Origin: Cercis canadensis
Taxonomy: Eukaryota > Streptophyta > Magnoliopsida > Fabales > Fabaceae
Reading direction: 5' to 3'
Length of the DNA stretch: 64,000 bases
Assembly (NCBI GenBank): GCA_003255065.1
Contig: QAOA01007183.1
Span: forward strand, 540,761 to 604,760
The notes below the pieces were generated by a model. That model did not search any database and was not told the origin of the DNA. It worked only from the letters and a program-made list of their open reading frames with translations. Of the stretch, positions 11,801-27,270 are shown one piece after another (the first letter of the stretch is position 1; each line of letters starts with the position of its first letter). The position numbers and the translations under genes are program-made.

Positions 11801-14800
11801 TTCTCTCTGATTTTCATTCTCAATTTATCATGAGTTGTCAATTCAAGAAAGGAAAAGTTTTATATTACAATATTTCTTGTTGTATTTATTTTTCTTCTAG
11901 CGTCAGCTATATGTTGAAATATTTGCACATTATTGATACATTTAATGGGTTCCAGGATGCAATCTTAATAATCATAAGATAGGGTGTAAAGAAAAAATGG
12001 AGTGTTCCTTCAGTTTAATTCTTGCAAACATCTTCTTATTTTTTTTTTTTAACTCTTTAAAAATTTAATGTGCATTTTCTTTTCTGACAAATGATTGTCT
12101 TAGCATTAATTGTGGTCATTAGAGATGCTGGGTCTCCTTATGTTAAAATTGGCGTTGTTGGAGCTGGTACTGCAAGCATTTTCAAGGAAGCTTTACAGTC
12201 GTCAAAGCAATTGCTTGATGTTGCATTTTCACCCTCAAAAGGTATTCATACATGTACATTGATTGGGTAGAGTTTAAATTTTCTCTTACATTGTACTGTC
12301 TGACTGACTCAAGAAATCTGAAGTAATATCTGGGTAGTCCAGAAAAACACCATGACAACACTCCAAAATATACATGTTACTGTGTTGGGGATTATTGACT
12401 TGTAGAATAGGTAGAGTAGGTCTTTGCTTTGCTTTGTGTATGTCAATGGTGGAAATGCATAATGGCCAAAAAAAATGGTGCAAGTGCATATGTTTTACTT
12501 TGGAGAAAGTTGGTGACTTGAGAATCCATATCATGTTCAGCATTTAATCGATGGATTATATAATATTGTTGTTTAGTGTAATTGTAAAGTGATTGGACCT
12601 TGCTTTGTTATGCTGGTATTTTAGACCATCTGAACATGAATTGCTTTGTGAATTCAATCATTTTTCAGCAACTGGTAAGGTTTTGGCTAGAGAGCTACCG
12701 AAGAATCGAAATAAGTGCACTGTTTTGTATCCTGCTTCTGCAAAGGCTAGCAATGAGATTGGTATGTGAACTACTCTTGTTGCAATTCTCCATTTCCTAC
12801 TGTTTTACCATTCATAGTTTAGTACTTTAGTTCAATAATTGGAAAAGCAATAACAAAATAATTGTCCTTTGTGGCATTTATTAATCAGAGGAGGAGCTTT
12901 CAAATCGTGGATTTGAGGTCACAAGGCTGAATACATACACAACGGTGAAAGTTTTTTACTTTGATGACCCCCCTTTTTATTTTAAGAATTTAATATTTAA
13001 TATCTCCCTTGCATTCATTGCATATTCTATTGGTGTTTCACCTGATAAATTGAATGGAATTAGCTAAAATATTATCATCTTACTAATGTTGAATTCCAAG
13101 AAAACTATTTCTTAGTCTAGGTGGAAAATTTTATGGGAAGATTTTATGATTCTGAGAACAACTTTCCTGTTCATACGTGTAACTGTGGGTCCTGTGCATG
13201 TGTCCTTTCAAGTGTTATTGCAGTTTAATGGCAAATGTTGCAAAATCATGAAACCAGGGGCATTTTCGTTCCTTGTTTCCCTTATGTTTAATCTTTTTTT
13301 GTCATATGTCGAAGTATACAGCTTCAGAATAATGGTCCATTGGTCATCCCATTTGTATCTAAAGAACCAATATTTAACGTTTTCTAATCAATTTTTGAAA
13401 AATTTATATTGCAACTGGTTTTCCTTGATGTTGATCATTAGCTCTGGAACTTGAACAACAACTGGATCGATCTGTTTATGACATCTATGTCAGAGTTACC
13501 TGACATTGACATGCTTGGCAGGTACCAGTTCAACATGTTGACCGAATAGTTCTGAAGCAGGCACTTGCAGTTCCTGTTGTTGCGGTAGCTTCTCCTTCTG
13601 CAGTTCGGTTAGTTACTTATTGCTGCTTTCATTCTCTCCTGCCTGTTTCCTTTTTCATTATTTAAAATAGATATAGTATCAAACTCGAACCTACTAAGAG
13701 TTTATAATATTTATTGCCAATTCTCAATCTACATTGGGGTTCTGCGGTCCAATTAACCATTTGGTACGTTTACTCAAGCATCCTAATGAGTAATGACTTT
13801 TGATGTCAATTGATTCACACAAAACCATTTGGTACGTTTACTCAAGCATCCTAATGAGTAATGACTTTTGATGTCAATTGATTCACATAAAAAACTAGCT
13901 TTCTTTTTCCAATCTTTCCTGTAGAAAAACACAGAATATCATTGTTGGGAAGTTTTATATTATTTGATCAGTTTATGTAATTTGTTGCAACAGTGCCTGG
14001 AAGAATCTTGTTCCAGAACCAGGGTGGAGCAATGCTGTTGCATGCATTGGTGAGACAACTGCCGCAATGACCAGAAGTTTAGGCTTCAGAAATGTGTACT
14101 ACCCAACTCAACCAGGCCTTGAAGGGTATCACGAGTTTTCTTTCTAGATATAATTTCTGGAGTTGCATTATGATTATATCTCATATTTATACTCGTTCTG
14201 AATACTAACAAGAGTTTCATTGCCTTTTCACGTGGAAAACTTTTCTTTCCTTGGTTTTTTCTCTCACCTGATGCTTCTGACAAGCTCAGTGGTTTTTTGG
14301 AAACATCTCTGATCTATTCCTCACTTTCACCACTTATGAGTGAATGTAATTTTAATAATTTATTTGTGTTCTAAAATTCCTCACTTTTTGCCCACTTAAT
14401 AATTATCTTTGTAGTTCTGTATTTCTATATATGTCTTGTAAGTCTTCTATTTTGTTTTTAAGGAAAAATTACGGAAAAAAATTTCTAGGTGTGAAAAGTT
14501 TGACTATATTATAATTTAGTGCCAATATATCGTATCATTCTAATTTAATTCCTTGCCCCCTCTTATAAACTTCAGTGACCACACGTGTTAAAATAGAATG
14601 ACCACATACAACTAAAACACACTAACCACATGATACTCAGACACGACAAAATAACTACATATGGTGATAGAGCAGCAAACTAGAATGATATAATCAAACT
14701 TCTACAAATCTAGAAATAATTTTCTGAAAAAAATATCTGATGCTTTGTGACATGTTTCAAGTGAATTTTGCATAAATATTGGTAGTTGAGTTAAAGGCAG

Positions 14801-15020
14801 GGATATTAGTTGTATTATTATCCAAAAGTGAATTATGCTTTTCTCAAGTTCATGTGGCCTAGTATATAAAAATTTCCAGTTGCTATTTAGGTTGCTTTGG
14901 AATTTCTTTTTTTATTTGTTTTTGACAATCTTCTGCCATCTGTTTCATCTTGTTCGTTTGGGCAGCTGGGTAGAAAGCATTCTTGAAGCTTTAGGAGCAC
15001 ATGATCAGTTATTGAGGTAG
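8898..15020 (+). CDS. HEMD: uroporphyrinogen-III synthase, plastid
   Basis: The enzyme closes hydroxymethylbilane with inversion of ring D to make uroporphyrinogen III, the precursor of chlorophyll, haem and sirohaem. Exons 8898-9101, 10256-10343, 11461-11527, 12123-12241, 12669-12761, 12889-12944, 13522-13607, 13994-14125 and 14966-15020 sum to 900 bases, giving 299 residues without a frame break, a normal length for a plant enzyme. The first 50 or so residues are basic, Ser/Thr-rich and acid-poor, as in a chloroplast transit peptide ([11 protein letters not shown]). The mature part starts [14 protein letters not shown]. Family motifs in order: [65 protein letters not shown] and [10 protein letters not shown]. 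The start is the first ATG ahead of the transit peptide. The neighbour downstream converges. Intron 8 contains an inverted-repeat element. Confidence 0.95.
13755..13890 (+). repeat. tandem duplication of 68 bp in HEMD intron 7
   Basis: The unit beginning AACCATTTGGTACGTTTAC occurs at 13755-13822 and again at 13823-13890 with about one mismatch (CACACAA against CACATAA). It lies wholly inside the intron and looks recent. Confidence 0.92.
14462..14734. mobile_element. inverted-repeat (MITE-like) element in HEMD intron 8
   Basis: The left end (TTTCTAGGTGTGAAAAGTTT near 14483) matches the complement of the right end (AAACTTCTACAAATCTAGAAA near 14696), with further imperfect complementarity inward. 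No coding content. The family is not identified. Confidence 0.6.
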
Positions 15021-15475
15021 CATTCTATGCTGTTCATAACCAGCTGGTGATATTTTCAGCAGTTTTTCATGCAGGCGAATTGGTTTTTGTAATTTTCTTA
15101 ATATTATGGATCACTTCCTCTTCTCAAGTAATATATTATAGGTTACTGAAGAGGCTATCATGAGATACGGTGGTAAAAAGAAGCTTTCAATCATGTATAT
15201 ATAATGTTGGTGTAATTCTATCTTTTTTCCTGTTTTCGAATGCTGTGCTGTTCAGAATTGATTTTTGTATAGTTTCTTTCTCTTCACCCCCCCGCCCCAA
15301 AACCCTCTACAAAGATAAAGTAGAAATTGCGCAGCTTCTCTCATGGAGGTCTCAAATTATGATTATTATGGATTTGATGTAAGGTCTCATAAATGAGTTG
15401 CTTGAGCTTAACTACAAGTATTGGACTTAAAAATAGTATTACAATTCTTGATCTAGTGCTTGAAGGTTAAAGAGG
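15021..15475. other. spacer between convergent genes
   Basis: These 455 bases separate the stop codons of HEMD (+) and the carboxypeptidase (-) and must hold both 3' UTRs. No coding frame is supported. Confidence 0.6.
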
Positions 15476-19469
<3,994 letters not shown>

Positions 19470-20343
19470 TGGCTTATTGACAGTTTTGGTCTCTCTATTT
19501 TATTCATTCCTACTAATCAATCATCTATTTTTAAAAGTAAAAGATTTAGTTTTTGTGTTTTATTGAATTTGACAATTTTAGTTATCCCGTTAGTCAACCA
19601 AACGGTCAATTTAACGGTATGTTGACGTGACATAGAGAAATTAGTTTTTATTTTATTTTATTGTTATCATGTTATTGATGTGGCACAGATAGAGTAATTT
19701 TTAAATGTTAAATAACTATTTAAGCATAATTAAGTTAGAATTAATAAAAAAAATAAGTTTTTATTGTTAAATAATTATTTTAGATTTTTTTTTTCATAAA
19801 ATTCATATAGATAAAAAAAAAATTCAGATCAAGTAAGACATATAAAAAAAAAATTCATATTTTTTTCTGATTAAATTCATAAGAGACTCTACCAAATATT
19901 TTAGATAAGATTATCTAATCTAAATTTTTTTTGACTATTTGAACTTTATGAAAAAATCTGAAATTTTGGTAGAATCTTGTATGGTATTAATTTGAAAAAA
20001 TCTGAAATTTTTTTATATGCTTGAATTTTATGAAAAACAATTAAAATGGTTATTTAACAATAAAAAAACTCATTTTTCTGTTAATTATTACTTAATTATG
20101 CTTAAATAGTTATTTAACATTTAAAAATTACTTTTTCTATGCCACATCAACATGATAACAATTAAAAAAATAATTTTTCTGTGTCATGTCAGCATGCCGT
20201 TAGGTTGACCATTTGGTTGACTAATGGAAAAATTAAAATTGTTAAACTCAATAAAATACGAGACTAAATTATTCACTTTTAAAAATAAGAAATTGACTTG
20301 TAAAAATTGATAAAATAGATGGATCAAAATTGCCTATAAGCCT
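19470..20343. mobile_element. non-autonomous element with about 300-bp inverted repeats
   Basis: The left half (TTGGCTTATTGACAG, then GTTAGTCAACCAAACGGTCA, then GTTGACGTGACATAG) is the reverse complement of the right half (CATGTCAGCATGCCG, TGACCATTTGGTTGACTAA, GCCTATAAGCC). The similarity runs inward through CATGTTATTGATGTGGCACA. The centre is AT-rich and non-coding. The long TIRs suggest a MITE or Mutator-like relic. Confidence 0.8.
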
Positions 20344-20566
20344 AATTTTTTTTTTATGTTTTTGGTGAAGTCCAACTAGNATGCCATTAGGTTGACCATT
20401 TGGTTGACTAATGGAAAAATTAAAATTGTTAAACTCAATAAAATATGAGACTAAATTATTCACTTTTAAAAATAAGAAATTGACTTGTAAAAATTGATAA
20501 AATAGATGGATCAAAATTGCCTATAAGCCTAATTTTTTTTTTATGTTTTTGGTGAAGTCCAACTAG
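20194..20566 (+). repeat. 186-bp tandem duplication joined by a single N
   Basis: Bases 20194-20379 recur at 20381-20566 with an undetermined base at 20380 between them. Only two differences are seen: GCCGTTA against GCCATTA, and AATACGAG against AATATGAG. Both are CpG transitions. An assembly join of two alleles is the simplest explanation. Confidence 0.92.
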
Positions 20567-20653
20567 AGCATGTTGGGTGTTGGCATTGACAATCTAATTA
20601 GGCCCATTTATTTTTGGGTTTCAGTAGGATGGGCTCTGTCCATTTAATGTAAA

Positions 20654-20726
20654 GCGGAGATAGCTCAGTTGGGAGAGCGTTAGAGTAAAGAGCTAAAGGT
20701 CCCGTGTTCGTTTCACTGTCACCGCA
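20654..20726 (+). tRNA. tRNA-Phe-like sequence, probably degenerate
   Basis: The 73-base sequence starts GCGGAGATAGCTCAGTTGGG and ends TCACCGCA, closely following plant tRNA-Phe. The A-box and D arm are intact. The acceptor stem has one A-A mismatch at pair 5. The anticodon stem (TTAGA/GCTAA) has a mismatch next to the loop. The loop GTAAAGA would give anticodon AAA where the normal gene has GAA. The T-arm TTCGTTT is altered from TTCGATC and its stem has one mismatch. There is no intron and no terminal CCA. It is probably a pseudogene, though the cloverleaf can still form. Confidence 0.65.
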
Positions 20727-22439
20727 TTTAAAGCTATATTTTATCCATGGTAGATCTAGCTTACAAGGTCGTGGAAATATGAATTGTTGCTTTGGGGTTA
20801 AATTTTTTTCCTTTTTTCTGGTCCCCTTGTGTTCACGTCACGAGTTCTACGTTGCTTAAATGCTTATGTAGCAACAGGAAGGTAACCTGTCTCAATCTGA
20901 TACATTAGCTTCTATAGTGACTTGCTTCTCGCATTGGCCCAATTTCATGTCTTGTATTTACAAGACAAAGTGAATGTCAAAGATGGTGGCTTCAGAAGCC
21001 AGCTGGTTAGAGGAGAGGAGGAGGAAATTAACCACATCAAAGTTCAAACCTTTCGTTTTGTTTGCTCTATATATCTATCTAGCTGGTGTAACAGGAATGA
21101 ATAGTGTAGTAATTCAACCCAACAGTGATAGATTTGTTGTGTGTTCAAATAATTCTGATTAATTGTGGAAGGAAATGTCAGTGGCAGTGGCAGGGACATC
21201 GCAATTCACAAAGGAAAAGTAAAGTAACAAAACAAATTAAAAGGATCTGGTTTCTAGCATGCAGCTACTTTTTACCTTTTATTAGCGGCTGCAGACAAAG
21301 TCCTATTGTTTCTATTTCCCATATAGCCCTGACAATCATCTAAAAGTAAAACTCCAGAAACCCATGGCTGTGAGCGAAGAGAGCAAGAGCAAGAGCATGC
21401 TGAACAACCACCAGCTTCCAAAACATTGTACCACAACGCACTTGGACCCTTCTCCCACCTCCTTTTCACCTTCATCGAATCAATTTTCTGGATTTCTTCA
21501 ATCATCATACAATATTTCTATTACTAATCCCTACCATGTGATTAAAATGGAGATGGTGGCTAAATCAGTGGGTACAACATGTGTTAATGACCACCCCAAC
21601 TGGTACCACTCACCATTAACTGCAAAATGATCCCATCTTGTGTCTTGTTATAAAACTGAAAAGGTGACCCATTTAAGCTCATGTTAGTTGATTATAATAT
21701 ATAATCATAATCATAATCATAATCATAACAGTAAAGAAGAGAGAAAAGGATAAGAATCAGGACAATGATTTTAGATACACGACGATCTAATCCAACTCCA
21801 CTTCAACATCATCAAGTCCCCACACTGAAAAGCTTGAAAAGCAAAAAAATAAAATGGATCACTTTTAACTATATGGAAGACATGGATGACTTGCGAATAG
21901 GGAGATGTCTTTTTGTACAGAAACTACTTTGTGGGGTTATTATTCCTTATGGAATCCGGAGCATATTACCATCACCACCACCAATTACCAACACATTAAT
22001 TCAAACCCTTTTACCAATCCAAGCCCAATAAAAAGTGCAAAACCAAAACCAGTTCAATAAATCGTTTCTGTGAATTCCACTATATATATACTGCCTACTA
22101 CTATTTGCTTCACATTCTGTGAATTCCAAAAATTAAATAATTATTCGTAGCTTGTGAATTATTTAGCTCAATTTCAAGTTATTGTCACTTGTCCCCTGTG
22201 GGTGTTGAAAGATGAAAAATGAAGATGGGAGAGGTGTTGTTGGTGGGTCTGAATGTCTTGTACTATAATGAAATTGCTGAGGGACACTCCTATTAAAGAG
22301 ATTCTCGTAATGCTTTACAGCACAAAGTGAATTTTTTCTGTGCTTTCCATGAAACTATCACACTGCTATTGAATTATTGACGTCCATACAATCCAATTTA
22401 TTTTAATTATGAATAAAACCTATTTTTCGTCAACAAAAT
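20727..22439. other. spacer without a confident gene
   Basis: The only frame of note is 21364-21630 (+), 88 codons, Ser- and His-rich (MAVSEESKSKSMLNNHQLPK at the start), with no family I recognise and no splice context. The rest is AT-rich spacer, including a (ATAATC)n run near 21700-21727. Confidence 0.35.
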
Positions 22440-22648
22440 AGTATTGATGACAATTTAGTCATTCAATCATTTTTACTAACAATTTAGTTCTTAAATGTTA
22501 ATTCCGTACGTCAATTTAATCATCCGCTAGCTTTTGTCGTTGAGCATTGAGTAGACCGAAAGACTAAATTAGCATACAGAATTAACATTAAAGGACTAAA
22601 TTGTTACTAAAAATGATTGAATGACTAAATTATCACTAATATCATATT
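22440..22648. mobile_element. short inverted-repeat element (MITE-like)
   Basis: The left arm (TTTAGTCATTCAATCATTTT, then CTAACAATTTAGT, then TGTTAATTC) is complementary to the right arm (GAATTAACA, ACTAAATTGTTA, AAAATGATTGAATGACTAAA). The arms are about 70 bp around a core with TCCGCTAGCTTTTGTCG. Confidence 0.75.
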
Positions 22649-23371
22649 TTAAAGACAAAAAAAAGGTTTAACTTTTTAATTATTTGAAATATATTTAATT
22701 AAACAAATATTGGGATTTTCAAGAAGAAAAAAAAAAGGCATATTAAATAGTGGAGTGTTGTCTTCTCTTTGTTAAAAGTATAGGTTTACATTGCATTAGG
22801 TGATTATGTCACCTACGTGTCCCTTAATTTTGTAGCATATAATATTCCTTATTCCCAATTATATATTTCAAACCAGATAATAATTAAGTAAAAATGGGCA
22901 AAACGACAAGGGATATTTGAATCTTCTTTTGTCCCATATATATAAGAGTATAAGAGAGAAAGAAAAGGAGATAACCTTGTGCAGGTACATGCATGTTTAT
23001 GGGTATTTTTTGATTATGTCTTTAGGTTTCAACATAAAATCTACAAACCTTCTAGAAGCATAAAGAAGAAGAAAAATGGAATAACACAAACCAAAATCAG
23101 TAAATGTCATTTATTCCGGGAGAAAAAAAAGAGCATATATCTCTTTGGATTAAAAGGAGAAAGAGAGAGATTGTTGGAATAAGGTTAAAGTATTGACTTC
23201 GCTTGCAAATGTTTTTATCAGATCTGGTTGTGCTGAAGCCTGGATATGTATATATCATTTTATTACTTACCAAGTTGTTTTCATTAGAAATAGATAAAGT
23301 AGCAACTTATATGTCGCGTAAACGAACAGCAACTTATATATATGTTTATAGTAACTAAATATTATAAAGAT
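22649..23371. other. AT-rich spacer
   Basis: No gene or clear repeat. A lysine-rich 67-codon frame at 22979-23182 shows no family signature. Confidence 0.4.
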
Positions 23372-24035
<664 letters not shown>

Positions 24036-24120
24036 AAGATAATCAACTGCCAAACTTGTCGTCTATTCAAGACTTGAAGACTTTAATTATAAAGACATTA
24101 ATTTTGTTTTTATATTTTTT

Positions 24121-24201
24121 AGATGTCTCAATGTAAATACTCTAATGGTTAATTTTTTATATTAAAAAATTAGCCATTAGAGTATTTACATTGAGACATC
24201 T
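24121..24201. repeat. near-perfect 81-bp hairpin
   Basis: Bases 24121-24159 pair with 24163-24201 around a 3-base loop, with a single G-T type mismatch in 39 pairs (AATGGTTAAT against ATTAGCCATT). Beyond 24120/24202 the pairing continues through T-run/A-run sequence. It is a foldback MITE remnant or a small-RNA hairpin. Confidence 0.9.
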
Positions 24202-24518
24202 CAAAAAAAATAAAAAATCGATATTGATATTTGAGCTGCCAGGAGAAGACTCAAGGTTGCAGAAGCAGTTTTGAAAAACAAACAACTCTATCCCTTTCTG
24301 ATCTGGTGCCTCCTTAATCTTTCTTATAATTGGTCAAACGATATTTAATTTCTTTAATCCGAGCGAATCATGTCCTAAATTTTGTAATTTGTCCTTTTTG
24401 CATGATTCTAAATTTTGATATATGATTGGTCACTTCAAAATTTTCCTTTTATGAGAAAGAAAGGTCATATGACTATATTGTGTTAAAAATAAATAAATGG
24501 ACCTAATGTACCAGTTTT

Positions 24519-24800
24519 TAGGGCAATTTGACTGAAATAATACTTTGAATAAACTATTTATGTAAAATGAGCACTTTTAAATATTTTAGTAATATTTCAA
24601 TCAAAGTTTAAACACGTTTTTGACAAAAGCGTGACTATTTTTGAGAAAAGTGTAACCTATTTTTGGAAAAAATGTGTTTAAACTTTGATTAAAAAATTAA
24701 TAAAATATTTAAAAGTGCCCATTTTACGTAAATAATTTGAAAAGTACTCAATTTGTGTAAATAATTTGTATAAATATATTATTTCAGTCAAATTGCCCAA
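24519..24800. mobile_element. MITE-like inverted-repeat element
   Basis: The left end GGGCAATTTGACTGAAATAA is the complement of the right end TTATTTCAGTCAAATTGCCC. Complementarity extends inward through GCACTTTTAAATATTTTA and ATCAAAGTTTAAACAC. The length is about 282 bp and it is non-coding. Confidence 0.88.
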
Positions 24801-27270
24801 TTTTTAGTTAGGTGTTGTTTTAGGAATTTGAAGTCGATTCTCGTCCATTTTAACAGAAGACTACAAACTTTAATGACCTTAAAAAGATTCCAAACTCTAG
24901 AATGTAATGCCCAAAGTGTAATTTGATGGAGAGTTTAGGTAGATTTTTATGTGGAAAAATACACATTGTTTCTTATATTTGATAATTTTAAAGAGCCATT
25001 TTAGATGTTAAATCCAAGGAAAGGTTGACTATTAACATTTAATAGGCATTCGAGGTTAAGTCAAGCATAGAATGTTTACCATGGTTATATATGCATCTAT
25101 TGTGAATGAAATTCCACATTTTTAGTCATTTTTTCACATTTCTACAAATTTCTGTACTCCAGTTTCATATCGTTAATATTTCATTTAACTCTGATCTTTA
25201 GATTTGGTGAAAACGAGTGGGCATTTTTTTTCGTTTAAAATTAAGAATTTTTTTTTTTACAAACTACAAAATATTTTCTTCATTTCCAAAAAAAAAATGT
25301 CTTCACAAGTGGAAAACAACATTGCAATAAAAGAAGAATAAGTTATTATTTTTATAAACTCAAACAGAAAAAAAAAAAATTCTTTCCATTTTCAGAAGTG
25401 AATGAACAAGTACAACAAACTGTACACATGTGTATATATATATATGTATATTAAGAAATGTTTCCCGAAAATTATTATCTTCTATAATCATGCTATTCCT
25501 CATAAAATAAATAGAACTTTGTTATCTAATCATCATGTTCATTCAATTAGCACATATACTTGCGTTGAGAATAAATCTAGTTATTAAAGGGTTTGGTACA
25601 TAAAAAATTACATTCTTTAAACAAAAGGGATATTTTTCATGGGGAAAAAAAACAACAACAACAAAAGGATTCTTTTATGAGGGATGACATGGTCCTTCTG
25701 GCAAGCTTAGCTGGACAATCGAATTACAATCACTAACTAATCTCCTTTTGTTATAAATAAACATTTAAAAAATAGACGTTTGATGTGAGTTTATGATTTG
25801 GAGTCACTGTCACGTGGTTTTGGATGGGGACATGAGACGTGAATCCTTTCCAATACATTACTCGTATATTTGAAACATGACGATAGCTTGTAATGTATAC
25901 TTATATTATTATCATCCCCTTTGTAATGTCACCTAACCATCGCTTTGTCGTTTCAGCAGCAAAATTCATGTGTTTCTAATGCTATCTCTTTCCTTCAATT
26001 TTTTAAAATAAAGCATATGTACAAACAAGTTAAATTTCAACCCATGCAAAAGGTGTATTGAGACAACAACTAACAGAAATCGCCACACATTGCAACCCAT
26101 GTGGGCTTCAAAAATATTAATACACATAATTTTTTCTTGTAATCCGTCAAGACCAGACCAGATTGAGTCTTGGAATACCCTTTGATTCATCATTCATATA
26201 ATTCAATTTTATCCGAGAAGAAAAGAATAATAAAATTGTTAGTGGGCAAGCATGTGATTTGGGCAGCTTTTGCCTAACAAAAACCACCCCTAAACCTCTT
26301 TAATTAATGAATGCATCCATCCACCGCACAAGTCACCGGCAACACCCATCAAGACGCGTTATTATGAATGTAAACAAAGAAAGAAAATTTGAAGATGCAA
26401 TCATAAAACTGGGTCAACACATGGATGATTCTGCATCTGCTAATCTGCTATTGCGTTTATGATTTCTACTTTTATTAGAACTTAGAAGCGTAATAATTAA
26501 TAAATGTGGGTTATATAAAGTAAGGGTACTGGGAATTAGGAAAAAGGCAAAGGAGGGAGGAGCGTTGGGTTAAAAGGAAAAAAGTTGAGTAAACTTGAAA
26601 ACTCGCGCATGTAGTTGATTCATGATGACATAAGCTTTGATTCCAATCTTGAAGCTTAGTGCGTATGAAGAAGTTGCGTACGGTCTCTACTCTTCCTCTC
26701 TTGACATGTTGGATCCGCTATTTTAGTCTTTTTCGCAATTCCAGCCATTTCATTTTCACCCCATTCTATTTCATTTCAATTTCAATTTCAATTATAAGAG
26801 ACCCACCCAGCCACTGAACTCTACCTCATCTCCCTCTTTCTCCATTCTTCAAATATTCTTTTTCACCCAAGTGGTTAAAACCATAGCCATAGCGGTGGAC
26901 TCACCCCTTCACTTCCAACCTCGTCTTCTCTCTCAAACCAACAGTTTATTCTCATTAACCACTTAATTGTTATGCTCCTCTCTGTTAACCTTCAAGTCTC
27001 ATCAATTTGTAATCTGCCTAGTTTTGGTTTGCTGCACATTCACAGAGGAATACAGGGATTATATTAAAGTGATGATACACTGCTATGGTATGCTTCATTA
27101 ATCAAGTTTGAGCTTCGCGGTGGATTGAACTTGTTGTTTTAATGTTTATTTAAAGGTTCGATCTCTATCTATCCTATGCAATTGGCCAATTTTCCAAAAT
27201 GATGCAGTTTTGTACACCAAATTGACAATTGGGTTTCAATGGTGTTCCAGATTTAGTAGAACTGGAAAAG
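24801..27270. other. spacer and 5' leader of the DUF547 gene
   Basis: AT-rich spacer without a supported gene. From about 26650 the sequence becomes pyrimidine-rich with CTCTTCC-type tracts and TTTCAATTTCAATTTCAATT at 26772, typical of a plant promoter and leader. A leader intron ending near 27250 (CCAG) is possible. Confidence 0.4.

Noticed and set aside
21364..21630. 88-codon frame MAVSEESKSKSM...
   Set aside because: No domain, no orthologue recognised, and no promoter signal. Kept only as a note in the spacer entry.
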